Assembly: GCF_032193805.1 (NCBI RefSeq)
Contig: NZ_JAVBIK010000001.1
Location: 3,183,001 to 3,247,000 of the forward strand
Origin: Rhodoferax potami
Lineage (GTDB): Bacteria > Pseudomonadota > Gammaproteobacteria > Burkholderiales > Burkholderiaceae_C
Length of the DNA: 64,000 nt
Reading direction: 5' to 3'
In this document: piece by piece, positions 28,086 through 37,150 of the stretch
How the letters are laid out: every line of letters starts with the position of its first letter
Numbering within the stretch: the stretch's first letter is position 1
Notes under the pieces: generated by a model
Databases searched by the model: none
The model's input: the letters and a program-made list of their open reading frames with translations, nothing else
What the model was told of the DNA's origin: nothing
Made by a program: the position numbers and the translations under genes

Positions 28086-28874
28086 ATGACATCCAAACAA
28101 CCAGTTCTGCAGATTACCAATCTGACCAAGCATTACGGTGGCGTGAAGGCCCTGACCGATGCCAGTTTCCGCCTGCTACCCGGCGAGCACGCCGCGATCG
28201 TCGGTGACAACGGTGCTGGCAAAAGCACTTTTGTTCGCTTGATCACCGGCGTAGAGCAGCCCAACTCGGGCGACATCAATCTGGACGGCCAAAGCGTCCA
28301 CTTCAGCTCTCCCTTGGATGCACGTGACCAGGGTATTGAAACGGTGTACCAGACACTGGCCCTCGCCGAAGACCTTGACGTTCCCGCCAATATCTTCTTG
28401 GGCCGTGAAATCACGCGCTTGGCACTCGGGCCCTTGTCGGTTTTGAATCACAAGGCTATGCGGGAACAGTCCGCCTCGATGTTGTCAACAACCGGCGTCA
28501 AGATTCAAGACATGTCGGAGAGCCTTCGGGGCATGTCGGGCGGCCAGCGGCAATGTGTCGCTATTGCCCGTGCCGCCGGTTTTGCGAAGAAGCTCATCAT
28601 TCTTGATGAGCCCACTGCCGCATTGGGGGTCGCGGAGACTGCGCGGGTCGAACAGATCATCAAGGGCCTGAAGCAACAAGGCATACCGCTGATCATCATC
28701 AGCCACAATTTGCGCCAGGTGTTCGATTTGGTGGACCGGATATGGGTGTTCCGCCAAGGGCGCATCATCTGCAGCCGCTTGACCAGAGAGACCAATCCGG
28801 AAGAAATTGTGGGCCTCATCACAGGCGCCATTGATCCGGCCACACTGCAATCCGCGGAGGCCGTAGCATGCTGA
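28086..28874 (+). CDS. Sugar ABC transporter ATP-binding protein (single-cassette, FrcA type)
   Basis: A 262-residue ABC ATPase. Walker A is GDNGAGKSTF (about residues 39-48), the signature is MSGGQRQCVAIARA (about residues 149-162), Walker B is KLIILDEPTAALGV, and the H-loop is IIISHN. It has one cassette, unlike the ~500-residue double-cassette RbsA, as in FrcA. It pairs with the divergent permease and binding protein. The next gene overlaps by 7 bp. Confidence 0.88.
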   Translation: MTSKQPVLQITNLTKHYGGVKALTDASFRLLPGEHAAIVGDNGAGKSTFVRLITGVEQPNSGDINLDGQSVHFSSPLDARDQGIETVYQTLALAEDLDVPANIFLGREITRLALGPLSVLNHKAMREQSASMLSTTGVKIQDMSESLRGMSGGQRQCVAIARAAGFAKKLIILDEPTAALGVAETARVEQIIKGLKQQGIPLIIISHNLRQVFDLVDRIWVFRQGRIICSRLTRETNPEEIVGLITGAIDPATLQSAEAVAC

Positions 28875-29305
28875 AAGGTCTGGATTCCTTGTTAACCCCC
28901 GAGTTGCTGATGCACCTGTCTGCAATGGGGCATGGCGAGTGGGTTGCGGTGGTGGACGCCAATTTCACCGCAGATTTCCTGGGCAAAGGCAAAGCGCTAG
29001 TCCGCTTGCCCGGGCATAGTTTGGAGAGGGTGAGCAAAGCCGTTCTCTCGGTGTTCCCCTTGGCCGAAGACGTCGCGTGTCCCGCCGCCTATATGCAGGT
29101 TTGCCACAGCCCGGAAGGTCACCAGACCGCTGCACAGGCCTCTGTGGTGGCTTTGTTATCGCACGAAGGGCTGCCCGCCGGTAGGGTGGAAGCCGTAGAG
29201 CGGTTTGCGTTTTACGAGAAGATCAAAGGCGCCAGCGTCATCGTCCAAAGCGGCGAAGCCACGGCGTATGGAAATGCCATGTTCTGCAAGGGCGTTATCC
29301 TTTGA
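28868..29305 (+). CDS. RbsD/FucU-family sugar mutarotase
   Basis: A 145-residue RbsD/FucU-type protein. It starts MLKGLDSLLTPELLMHLSAMGHGEWVAVVDANF, with the catalytic-type histidine in MGHG, and ends AYGNAMFCKGVIL, typical of FucU (about 140 residues). These enzymes interconvert anomers of a free sugar after import. The gene is coupled to the ATPase gene, consistent with preparing the sugar for the kinase. Confidence 0.82.
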   Translation: MLKGLDSLLTPELLMHLSAMGHGEWVAVVDANFTADFLGKGKALVRLPGHSLERVSKAVLSVFPLAEDVACPAAYMQVCHSPEGHQTAAQASVVALLSHEGLPAGRVEAVERFAFYEKIKGASVIVQSGEATAYGNAMFCKGVIL

Positions 29306-29344
29306 GTGCGAGCTGGCACCGCCAGCGCTCAGGGGAACAATCGT

Positions 29345-30022
29345 ATGACTAAAATTTTTCTCGACTCCGCGCGCGTAGAGTCATGGGCTCTCCCGGCGGG
29401 CTGTCCACCGGTGCAAGGGGTCACTACCAACCCCAGCTTGGTGTTTCAAGCGGGGCTTCCTGTCACTCTCGCTACCTATGTAGGTTTGATTTCAGCTGTC
29501 GCAGACCACGGTTTTGCGGAACTGATGGTTCAGTTGCCCTACTGCCAACCGGAGCAAGCAAGAGAATGGCTCAAAGTGCTACAGCCGGCGGCGCAAGCCC
29601 GGGGCATTCAATTGACGATCAAGCTGCCCTGCGCACCGGATTGGGAGGCATGTATCGACGCAGTTCGGGCTGAGCAGCAAGACGTGTTGCTCACAGGGCT
29701 CTCCAATGCAGTGCAGCTCTTGTGGGCAAAACACAAAGGTGTGCAATATGTGGCGCCCTATGTGGGCCGCCTTGCGAACGATGGCCGCAATGTGTGGGCG
29801 CTGATGGAGGCATGCGTAGCAGTGCAAGCCAAGGGCCCGCAGCTTCTGGCGGCGAGTATCAAAACGCCCGAAGTGTTGGGTCAGCTGGTAGCCGTAGGCG
29901 CAGCCGCAGTGACTTTACCTCCAGCGAGTCTCGTTGCCTGGAGTACCGACGCACTGACTCAGAGCGCCATAAAGCAGTTTGATCTTGATATCCAATCCAG
30001 CATCAAAATCGGACAACACTGA
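29345..30022 (+). CDS. Fructose-6-phosphate aldolase/transaldolase-like protein (FSA/TalC family)
   Basis: A 225-residue small transaldolase-family protein. Conserved elements are FLDSA at the start, GVTTNPSLV (about residues 23-31), the Schiff-base lysine in LTIKLP, the LLTGLSNA threonine, YVAPYVGRL and LLAASIKTP. Length and motifs fit the fructose-6-phosphate aldolase group. I chose the ATG at 29345, preceded by AGGGGA, over an upstream in-frame GTG at 29306. In context it may cleave the phosphorylated ketose or act as a transaldolase. Confidence 0.78.
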   Translation: MTKIFLDSARVESWALPAGCPPVQGVTTNPSLVFQAGLPVTLATYVGLISAVADHGFAELMVQLPYCQPEQAREWLKVLQPAAQARGIQLTIKLPCAPDWEACIDAVRAEQQDVLLTGLSNAVQLLWAKHKGVQYVAPYVGRLANDGRNVWALMEACVAVQAKGPQLLAASIKTPEVLGQLVAVGAAAVTLPPASLVAWSTDALTQSAIKQFDLDIQSSIKIGQH

Positions 30023-30119
30023 TTGCTTTAGTGGGGCATAGCCCCTCAGCCTGCTCAAGCGCGGGCGATTCGCGATACTCGCCACCCAGCTATGTTGCTG
30101 GGTCGCAGCATCCGCGTTT

Positions 30120-31664
30120 ATGTCGTACAGCGTAGTTTGGTTCAAAAAAGATCTCCGACTGCATGACCACGCTGCTTTGCAGCAGGCCCTGGCGACTGGC
30201 CCGGTCTTATGCGTCTTCTGCGTAGAGCCCCATCTGTGGCGCCAAGCGGATGCCTCAACCCAGCATTACCGGTTTGTGATCGAGTGTTTGCGCGATCTCT
30301 GGTCCGAACTTCGATCGGTGGGCCTGAAACTCCATGTGGTGACCGCAGATGCGCCAGATTTTCTGGCGCGACTTTTCGCGGCGTCGCCTTTCATAAGACT
30401 TTACTCCCACCAAGAAACAGGCAACGGCGCGAGTTTCCAGCGGGATATCGCCGTCGCTCGTTGGTGCCGCGCAAATGGAGTGGCGTGGCACGAGGTACCA
30501 CAGTTCGGAGTTCAACGCGGTAGCGCCAACCGCGACGCTTGGAGTCGCCACTGGCATGGCCATATGAGCCTGCCGCAGTCGACTTTGCCCACTGCATCTG
30601 CGCACGCCACTGTGCCACTACCGTGGGTAGAGCCACCTCCGCCAGATGCTCTCACCCTGAACTTGCAGCAACCCGATAAGCCCCGTCGTCAAGCGGGCGG
30701 CCGTGCCATCGGGCTGCAGGTGCTGCGTAGTTTCATTGCGGACAGGAGCCGGCAATACCGCGGTGGAATCTCTTCGCCGCTCAGGGCTGTGGATGCTTGC
30801 TCCCGCTTGTCGCCCTACCTGACTTGGGGTTGCCTCAGTGTGCGCGAGGTGTGGCAAGCGGTGCAGTACCGCCGCGCCAGTGAAGCGCCACCAGCGCCCA
30901 AGCACCTTGCGGGGCTGAATGCGTTTGGCAGCCGTCTGCATTGGCATTGCCACTTCATTCAAAAGCTCGAGTCTGAGCCCGGCATCGAGTTTCACAACAT
31001 GCACCGTGGGTACGACGGGCTGCGCGAGAGTGAACACAAGCCCGAGCATTTTGCGGCGCTTGTCTCCGGGCGCACTGGCTGGCCATTGGTGGATGCCTGT
31101 GTTGCGATGCTTCGCGAGACCGGCTGGGTCAATTTCCGGATGCGCGCGATGCTGGTGTCCGTCGCAGCGTATCCGCTGTGGTTGCATTGGCGTCCGGTGG
31201 GCGAGTGGTTGGCTACCGAGTTTTTGGACTACGAGCCGGGTATCCACTGGAGCCAAATGCAAATGCAGTCGGGCACCACGGGGATCAACACTGCGCGCAT
31301 CTACAACCCAATTAAACAAGCACGCGACCAGGATCCTGAAGGCCGTTTCGTCCGTGAGTGGTTGCCGGCGATGCGCAAGGTGCCCGACACCTGGTTGTTT
31401 GAGCCCTGGCGGATGCCTGCGGAGATGCAACTGCGTTGCGGGCTCCGTGTGGGCGGTCCGGATGCGGACATTCCGACCCCATTGGTCGACTTGGAGCGCG
31501 CTACCCGGTTGGCAAAAATCCGCTTGTTTGCGCTGCGTGCGCAGCCGGAGGTTAAAGCTGCAAAAGCCGCCATTGTTCGACAGCACGGATCGAGGACGTT
31601 TGTTCGCAAACGGGCAGGAAAAGCGCCGCCGGTTGCGGTCCCTGCTCAATTGGAGTTGCTATGA
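30120..31664 (+). CDS. Cryptochrome/photolyase family protein (class I-like)
   Basis: A 514-residue flavoprotein of the photolyase/cryptochrome family. The N-terminal antenna domain starts SVVWFKKDLRLHDHAAL. The C-terminal FAD-binding domain has SRLHWHCHFIQKLE, SGRTGWPLVDACVAMLRETGWVNFRMRAML and FLDYEPGIHWSQMQMQSGTTG, which contact FAD and the lesion in this family. It repairs UV photoproducts using blue light or acts as a photoreceptor. It heads a cluster with two other photolyase types; its stop overlaps the DUF2256 start by ATGA. The exact subclass cannot be fixed by eye. Confidence 0.85.
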   Translation: MSYSVVWFKKDLRLHDHAALQQALATGPVLCVFCVEPHLWRQADASTQHYRFVIECLRDLWSELRSVGLKLHVVTADAPDFLARLFAASPFIRLYSHQETGNGASFQRDIAVARWCRANGVAWHEVPQFGVQRGSANRDAWSRHWHGHMSLPQSTLPTASAHATVPLPWVEPPPPDALTLNLQQPDKPRRQAGGRAIGLQVLRSFIADRSRQYRGGISSPLRAVDACSRLSPYLTWGCLSVREVWQAVQYRRASEAPPAPKHLAGLNAFGSRLHWHCHFIQKLESEPGIEFHNMHRGYDGLRESEHKPEHFAALVSGRTGWPLVDACVAMLRETGWVNFRMRAMLVSVAAYPLWLHWRPVGEWLATEFLDYEPGIHWSQMQMQSGTTGINTARIYNPIKQARDQDPEGRFVREWLPAMRKVPDTWLFEPWRMPAEMQLRCGLRVGGPDADIPTPLVDLERATRLAKIRLFALRAQPEVKAAKAAIVRQHGSRTFVRKRAGKAPPVAVPAQLELL

Positions 31665-31801
31665 AAATGCGAAAGAAAAGTGATCTGCCATCCAAGCAGT
31701 GTGCGACCTGTGGCCTGCCGTTTCAATGGAGAAAAAAATGGGAAAAGGTCTGGGCGGAAGTGAAGTACTGCTCTGAGCGCTGCAAGCGCGGCGGGCGGTG
31801 A
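31661..31801 (+). CDS. DUF2256 zinc-ribbon mini-protein
   Basis: A 46-residue protein, MKMRKKSDLPSKQCATCGLPFQW..., with Cys pairs CATC (residues 14-17) and CSERC (37-41), a compact zinc-binding pattern, and basic ends. It matches DUF2256, which commonly accompanies cryptochrome/photolyase genes. It overlaps the upstream stop (ATGA) and the downstream GTG start (GTGA), so the three are translationally coupled. Function unknown; DNA or protein binding is a guess. Confidence 0.8.
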   Translation: MKMRKKSDLPSKQCATCGLPFQWRKKWEKVWAEVKYCSERCKRGGR

Positions 31802-33153
31802 GCACGGTGCAGCATATGACTCCTTCTGTGCCTCTTGTTTATTGGTTTCGCAGCGATTTGCGGCTGCGCGATAACCCTGCATGGGTCCAAGCCTGTGCCT
31901 TGAATCAGCAGCTGTTGGCTGTCGTGTTCGAGCCGCACATAGCCTCGACGGAGCAACGTTGGGGTTGCTTGCAACCTGGGGCCCACCGGCTCGCGTGGTG
32001 GCACGCCAATGTGCGGGCTTTGCAGCTGGAGCTTGCGCAGCACGGCGTAACGCTGTTGGTGTTGCGGGGCAAGGCTGTCGAGGTTTTACAAACTGTCGCC
32101 AACAAGGTCGGGGCAGTGGCCATCCACTGCGAAGAGATTGCCGCGCCCTATGAGCGCGCAGAGGTGCAAGCGTTACAACACGCCGGCTTTGAAGTACACC
32201 CCCATTGGGGTAGTACCTTGTTTGAAGAGCAGCAACTCCCTTTTGCCGTGGACGAGTTGCCTGCTGTTTTCAGCCAATTCCGCAATTTGGTGGAGCGTGC
32301 CCGCACGCCGGTGCCTGTGCCTGTGCCTTTGGCAGCCCCGCAGCATGTCCATGGTTTCTCCATAGCTTCAGAAACAGCGGCGTCATTTGCGCCATGGGCT
32401 GCAAGACCCCCTGCGGAGCAGCTCTGTATGGACGCCCGTTCTGCATTTATTTGGGGCGGGGAGACTGGCTCAGCCGTACGAGCCGGGAATGCGGGTGCGC
32501 ACGCCTATCTCGATGCGTATTTTTCCTCAGATCGGGTGGCGCAATACAAGGCCACACGCAATGGCTTGATCGGGATGGCGTACTCCAGCAAGTGGTCTCC
32601 CTGGCTGGCTGTAGGCGCGGTGTCGGCTCGAGAGATTTGGGAGGCTTTGCGAACCTATGAGCAGCGCCAAGGCGCAAACGACGGCAGCTATTGGCTCTGG
32701 TTTGAGTTGCTATGGCGTGAGTATTTCCGGTGGTTGCACAAGCAGTACGGCGACGCGCTGTACCGACGCCGCGGCTTGTCGGAAATAGCCCGGCCGGTGG
32801 TCGCTACCAAGCATCAGCGCACTTTTGCGCATTGGACCCAAGGCCGCACCGGCTGCGAACTGGTCGATGCTGGAATGCGGGAATTGGCAGAGAGCGGCTA
32901 TAGCTCCAACCGGATGCGTCAGATTCTGGCGAGCTATTGGATTTACGACCTTAGCGGAGACTGGCGTGCCGGCGCAGCCTGGTTCGAGGCGAACCTGTTG
33001 GACTATGACGTGTACTCCAACCAAGGGAATTGGCTCTACATCGCTGGCTTGGGTACCGACCCTCGAGGCGGGCGCAGGTTCAATGTGGCCAAGCAGACTG
33101 CAGACCATGACGCTGACGGGCAGTACCGGAATTTATGGAGTGCCTCGCCATGA
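31798..33153 (+). CDS. Cryptochrome DASH-type photolyase
   Basis: A 451-residue photolyase-family protein. The antenna domain opens VYWFRSDLRLRDNPAW. Features fitting Cry-DASH are the linker GSTLFEEQQLPFAVDELPAVFSQFRNLVE, then LWFELLWREYFRWLHKQYG and SGYSSNRMRQILASYWIYDL in the FAD domain, and a C-terminal SNQGNWLYIAGLGTDPRGGRRFN. I use the GTG at 31798 because it overlaps the DUF2256 stop; an ATG at 31816 is possible. DASH proteins repair cyclobutane dimers in single-stranded DNA. It overlaps the next gene by ATGA. Confidence 0.85.
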   Translation: MSTVQHMTPSVPLVYWFRSDLRLRDNPAWVQACALNQQLLAVVFEPHIASTEQRWGCLQPGAHRLAWWHANVRALQLELAQHGVTLLVLRGKAVEVLQTVANKVGAVAIHCEEIAAPYERAEVQALQHAGFEVHPHWGSTLFEEQQLPFAVDELPAVFSQFRNLVERARTPVPVPVPLAAPQHVHGFSIASETAASFAPWAARPPAEQLCMDARSAFIWGGETGSAVRAGNAGAHAYLDAYFSSDRVAQYKATRNGLIGMAYSSKWSPWLAVGAVSAREIWEALRTYEQRQGANDGSYWLWFELLWREYFRWLHKQYGDALYRRRGLSEIARPVVATKHQRTFAHWTQGRTGCELVDAGMRELAESGYSSNRMRQILASYWIYDLSGDWRAGAAWFEANLLDYDVYSNQGNWLYIAGLGTDPRGGRRFNVAKQTADHDADGQYRNLWSASP

Positions 33154-34712
33154 TGCAAAACACTGAAGTGACACATACCGTCCGGCTGATTTTGGGCGAC
33201 CAGCTCAACCCCTTGCACAGTTGGTTTTCTGACACCGACCCCCAAACCCTCTATCTGATGATGGAGATGCGCCAAGAGACCGACTATGTGCGCCACCATG
33301 CGCAAAAGGTGATTGCTATTTTTGCGGCCATGCGGGCGTTCGCAACTGCATTGCGGGAGCGCGGTCACCGTGTGCACTACCTTCAGATTAATGAGGCCGA
33401 CAGTCAGTTGCCAATGGTAGAGAGTCTCGATGCCGTAATGGCCCGCACAGGCGCATCTGTGCTCGAGTACCAGGAGCCGGATGAGTGGCGATTAGATGCT
33501 CTGCTCAAGGAGCACTTGGCGCAAGCCGAGGCGTCGGGCAGCTATTCCGGGCGCATGGTCGGCAGCGAGCATTTTTATACCGAGCGTCATCAAGCGCAGT
33601 CCATGTTCAAGCCAGGCAGCCGTTGGCTGATGGAGACTTTTTATCGGCAAATGCGCAAACGCCATGCGGTCTTGTTGGACGCTAAACGGGAGCCCGAAGG
33701 TGGGCAGTGGAACTTTGACAGCGAAAACCGAAAGGCTTGGAAAGGCTTTCCCCCTGAGCCTGAAGACTTCCGGCCAAGGCACGATCACACCTTGCTTTGG
33801 GAGCAAATTCAACGAGCGGGGGTGCAAACCTTTGGCACCCCGTCGGCCCAGAGTTTCCGCTGGCCGCTAGACCGCGCAGAAGCGCTGGCGCAGTTAGAAA
33901 CTTTTGCCACAGATGTGCTCCCGTACTTTGGCGATTTTCAGGATGCACTCAGCGGCAAAGCGCGGCGGCTGTTTCATTCGCTGCTCTCATTCGCGTTGAA
34001 TACCAAAATGCTGTCACCACAAGAGGTCGTCGAGCGCGCTGCTCGCGCCTGGCAGGGGGGCGGGGTTCCCTTGCCTGCTGCAGAGGGTTTCATACGCCAG
34101 ATCCTGGGCTGGCGTGAGTATGTCCGGGCGGTGTATTGGGCAGCGATGCCCGGCTATGAAGCGCACAACTTCTTTGACCATCAAGCGGAATTGCCTGACT
34201 GGTTCTGGACAGGCAAGACCCATATGGCGTGTGTGTCTTCGGCCATCACCCAATCCTTGGACATGGCGCACGCCCACCATATTCAGCGTTTGATGGTGAT
34301 TGGTAACTTCGCGTTGCTGGCCGGTCTCAACCCCAATGCATTGCACCAGTGGTACCTGGGCATTTATATCGATGCCTTTGAATGGGTAGAACTACCCAAC
34401 ACGGTAGGCATGAGCCAGTTTGCGGATGGCGGCGGACTGGCCACCAAACCTTATGTGTCTAGTGCGGCGTATCTCGACCGCATGGGCGATCATTGCGCCG
34501 GTTGTCGCTACGACAAAAAGCAAAAAACCACGGCTGACGCGTGTCCGTTCAATGCCCTTTACTGGGAGTTCTACGATCGGCACACCCGACTGCTGAGCCA
34601 TAACCCACGCATCGGGATGGCCTATCGGCAGCTCGAAAAGATGCAACCCGAGGAGAAAGAGGCGCTCTTCGAAAAAGCCCGGAGTCTGCGCGCCAACTTG
34701 AATGCGTTGTAG
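33150..34712 (+). CDS. Iron-sulfur bacterial cryptochrome/photolyase (FeS-BCP, PhrB type)
   Basis: A 520-residue protein of the prokaryotic (6-4) photolyase group. The start VRLILGDQLNPLHSWF is characteristic. Four cysteines sit where the family binds a [4Fe-4S] cluster: one in HMACVSS, two in DHCAGC and one in ADACPFNALY. The FAD region contains GMSQFADGGGLATKPYVSSAAYL. The first ATG of the ATGATG overlapping the DASH stop is chosen; an ATG 15 bases earlier is less likely. Third photolyase type in one operon. Confidence 0.87.
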   Translation: MMQNTEVTHTVRLILGDQLNPLHSWFSDTDPQTLYLMMEMRQETDYVRHHAQKVIAIFAAMRAFATALRERGHRVHYLQINEADSQLPMVESLDAVMARTGASVLEYQEPDEWRLDALLKEHLAQAEASGSYSGRMVGSEHFYTERHQAQSMFKPGSRWLMETFYRQMRKRHAVLLDAKREPEGGQWNFDSENRKAWKGFPPEPEDFRPRHDHTLLWEQIQRAGVQTFGTPSAQSFRWPLDRAEALAQLETFATDVLPYFGDFQDALSGKARRLFHSLLSFALNTKMLSPQEVVERAARAWQGGGVPLPAAEGFIRQILGWREYVRAVYWAAMPGYEAHNFFDHQAELPDWFWTGKTHMACVSSAITQSLDMAHAHHIQRLMVIGNFALLAGLNPNALHQWYLGIYIDAFEWVELPNTVGMSQFADGGGLATKPYVSSAAYLDRMGDHCAGCRYDKKQKTTADACPFNALYWEFYDRHTRLLSHNPRIGMAYRQLEKMQPEEKEALFEKARSLRANLNAL

Positions 34713-34726
34713 CCCTCAGGCTTGCA

Positions 34727-35413
34727 TCAGAGCTTGTCCATCCGGCTATCAAGCGGCGTGACAAAAGAGTTGAGTTCCCAGCCGGAAGCGAGCCGGCTTT
34801 CCGGATGGCTTGCTAGGGGGCTGCTTGCGGTATCAGTCAGGTCCGGGCCCTTGCTCATCCGGCGGCGGTGAACGGCGGCATGCAAATGCTCCCGCATATT
34901 CCGGAAGCGGGTGTCGAGGGGCTTGTCTGCCGCCAGCATGGCCGCGTGTTCGCCGAGAAAAGCAGTCCTTATTTGCGTCAGGTGCGGCAGGTTGTCGGGG
35001 TCTACCACCCAGTAACGCACATCACATTGCTCCAGCAGCGAGTGTTTCAGTGTTTGATTGCTCAGCGAAAGCCCGGATGCCCCGGGTACATCGACACACC
35101 CGATCACTGTTCCATCCGGGCTACACACGGTAAACGTGCAATAAACACCGTTCAACAAGCGGTACCAGTGCGCGGCTTCTGATTGCTCGGACGGAATCGT
35201 GAAGCGGGTCACCGGCAGCTTGATCAGCACCTGTTGGTCAAACATGACTTTGGTAAGCCACAACCACACTTTGCGCTCTCTGCTGTTGACGAGGCGGCGC
35301 ACTTGAAGCGGCCAGACGGACGGGATCCTGCGACGTTGTTTGGCCCGGTAGTTTTGGAGCCCGTAAACGAAGCAAACCCCTAGTAAAAGTCCGCCAAGAA
35401 AATGAAGAAACAT
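34727..35413 (-). CDS. DUF2726 domain protein with N-terminal membrane helix
   Basis: About 228 residues when started at the ATG at 35413, MFLHFLGGLLLGVCFVYGLQNY, which gives one membrane helix; an upstream ATG at 35479 adds 22 polar residues. The central part (VMFDQQVLIKLPVTRF..., GCVDVPG..., LEQCDVRYWVVDP) is typical of DUF2726, a nuclease-like fold of uncertain role. The last ~45 residues look disordered. Convergent with the photolyase operon. No function is assigned. Confidence 0.65.
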   Translation of the reverse strand: MFLHFLGGLLLGVCFVYGLQNYRAKQRRRIPSVWPLQVRRLVNSRERKVWLWLTKVMFDQQVLIKLPVTRFTIPSEQSEAAHWYRLLNGVYCTFTVCSPDGTVIGCVDVPGASGLSLSNQTLKHSLLEQCDVRYWVVDPDNLPHLTQIRTAFLGEHAAMLAADKPLDTRFRNMREHLHAAVHRRRMSKGPDLTDTASSPLASHPESRLASGWELNSFVTPLDSRMDKL

Positions 35414-35550
35414 TGCTGCGCCCTGAATGTGTGGTCTCTGGATGGACCCTTTTTCACAAAGTTTATCGGGCTTTTGCAACGGGCGCTATGGCCCACACAG
35501 ACCAACGGAGGGTCTGGTCAGACTATTGACCCGCGCTTATTCGCCCGTTT

Positions 35551-37086
35551 TCAGGGCTGCTGGTAAAGCGCTTTGACGGCTTCCACCTGGTCTTGGAGCC
35601 GCTGCACCAATTCCGGATCGAAGTGTTTGCCTTGTTCGTGGAACACATAGTCCAAAGCCTGATGGAGATCCCAGGCCGGTTTGTAGGGGCTGGCAGATAC
35701 GAGCGAGTCCAACACATCAGCCAGGGCTGCAATCCGGCCCACCAGGCTGATCTCGTTTCCTTTCAAGCCGGCCGGGTAGCCGCTTCCGTCCCACCGCTCG
35801 TGGTGTTCTTGGGCGATTTGGGCCCCCATGGCATGCAAGCGCGAGCTCGATCGGGAGAGCAAGGTGTGCCCTAGGGTCGGATGTGTTCGCATCACCGCCC
35901 ATTCCTCCGCCGAAAGCGGACCGGGCTTGCCCAAAATCTGATCAGGGATACCCGCTTTGCCCACGTCATGCAGTGTCGAGGCGACCCGGATCATCTCGAT
36001 CTCCGCATCGCTGCAACCACTGGCGCGGGCGAGCAGGGCCGCCAGCTCCCCCACGCGCTCTATGTGGCGGGCGCTCTCTGTGCCCCGGCGCTCAATGGCG
36101 CCACCCAAGGTGGCGATCGTGTCCCGTTGGGTGCTTTGGGTTTCTTCCCGCAGCAGCAGGCTGTCGTAAGTGCTGGCTACATTGCGTGAAAAGAGTTCGA
36201 GCAGTTCGCGCGCCTGACTAGTGATCGGCTCCGGAAACTCCATGTAAATCAAGCTCTCGCTGCCTGCCTTGGTTCGAAAGTAGCCTGCGTAATAGCGCTC
36301 ACCATGGCGGCTCACTTTTTCGCCCAGCGACTGCAATATGGCTGTTTTTACGACTTCTGGCAGGTTTTCTACTTCATCTTCCAGCATCAGCTCTGAAAAT
36401 GCATCTGTTGCTGCGAGTACCTTCAGCTTGCCATGCCCTGCGTTGGCGGTGTAGGCCGACAAGCGACTGGCGCACAAGCCTTCGCCCTGCAGATCCAAAA
36501 GGTGGTTTAACTGCGAAAGAACGGCAGATGCGAAGCTGCGCAAATTGTGGGAGTCGCCCACCTCGCTGATGGCTTCTATCGACCGCACCAAGCCCCTTCG
36601 TGCATTTTCAAGTCGCATCAAGTCCCGATAAGCCCTTAAACCCGCGTAAAAGACAGTAATCAACTTGCGACGGGTTAGGTCGGTTTTTTCTTTGTAGTCG
36701 TTGATGTCGTAATCGCGGATGACCTGTTCTTCGGGGGCCTGGCCGGGTTGACCGGTGCGCAGCACGATGCGCACATTCAGGTTGCCCAAGTCCTCGCGAA
36801 TGTATTTGGCGAGGTCCAGGCCTGCGTGCTCAGACTCCATCACCACATCCAGCAAGATCAGGGCAATATCGTTGCGCTGGCCCAGCAAGGTGCGGGCTTC
36901 GGCGGCGCTGTAGCAATGGGTGAATTCCAGCCGTCGTCCATCCATTTCGAAATCGGACATGACCAGCTTGGTGACCTCGTGAACCGCAGGTTCATCGTCC
37001 ACCACCAGAACCTGCCAAGGCTTGGCTGTGTGGCTGTGCGTCTGCTCTGCCTCTTGTTCATCGCTGAAAACCAAATCATCTGTCAT
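35551..37086 (-). CDS. Response regulator with HD-GYP domain (c-di-GMP phosphodiesterase type)
   Basis: A 511-residue three-part regulator: receiver domain (VLVVDDEPAVHEV, phospho-acceptor Asp80 in LILLD), a middle sensory domain of the DUF3369 type (residues ~170-330), and an HD-GYP domain with STLHDVGKAGIPDQILGKPG, EHHERWDGSGYPAGLKG and IAALADVLDSL. Such proteins hydrolyse cyclic di-GMP, lowering biofilm and raising motility. A phosphorylating kinase is not adjacent. Divergent from the pseudouridine synthase gene. Confidence 0.88.
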   Translation of the reverse strand: MTDDLVFSDEQEAEQTHSHTAKPWQVLVVDDEPAVHEVTKLVMSDFEMDGRRLEFTHCYSAAEARTLLGQRNDIALILLDVVMESEHAGLDLAKYIREDLGNLNVRIVLRTGQPGQAPEEQVIRDYDINDYKEKTDLTRRKLITVFYAGLRAYRDLMRLENARRGLVRSIEAISEVGDSHNLRSFASAVLSQLNHLLDLQGEGLCASRLSAYTANAGHGKLKVLAATDAFSELMLEDEVENLPEVVKTAILQSLGEKVSRHGERYYAGYFRTKAGSESLIYMEFPEPITSQARELLELFSRNVASTYDSLLLREETQSTQRDTIATLGGAIERRGTESARHIERVGELAALLARASGCSDAEIEMIRVASTLHDVGKAGIPDQILGKPGPLSAEEWAVMRTHPTLGHTLLSRSSSRLHAMGAQIAQEHHERWDGSGYPAGLKGNEISLVGRIAALADVLDSLVSASPYKPAWDLHQALDYVFHEQGKHFDPELVQRLQDQVEAVKALYQQP

Positions 37087-37150
37087 GACACAGGTCCCGG
37101 TTGGAATCGAATCACAGCAGTCTACTGGAAGTGACTGCGATACTACGTCT

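Noticed and set aside
30618..31649. 343-codon minus-strand frame over the first photolyase
   Set aside because: No recognisable family, no RBS, and complete overlap with a clear photolyase.
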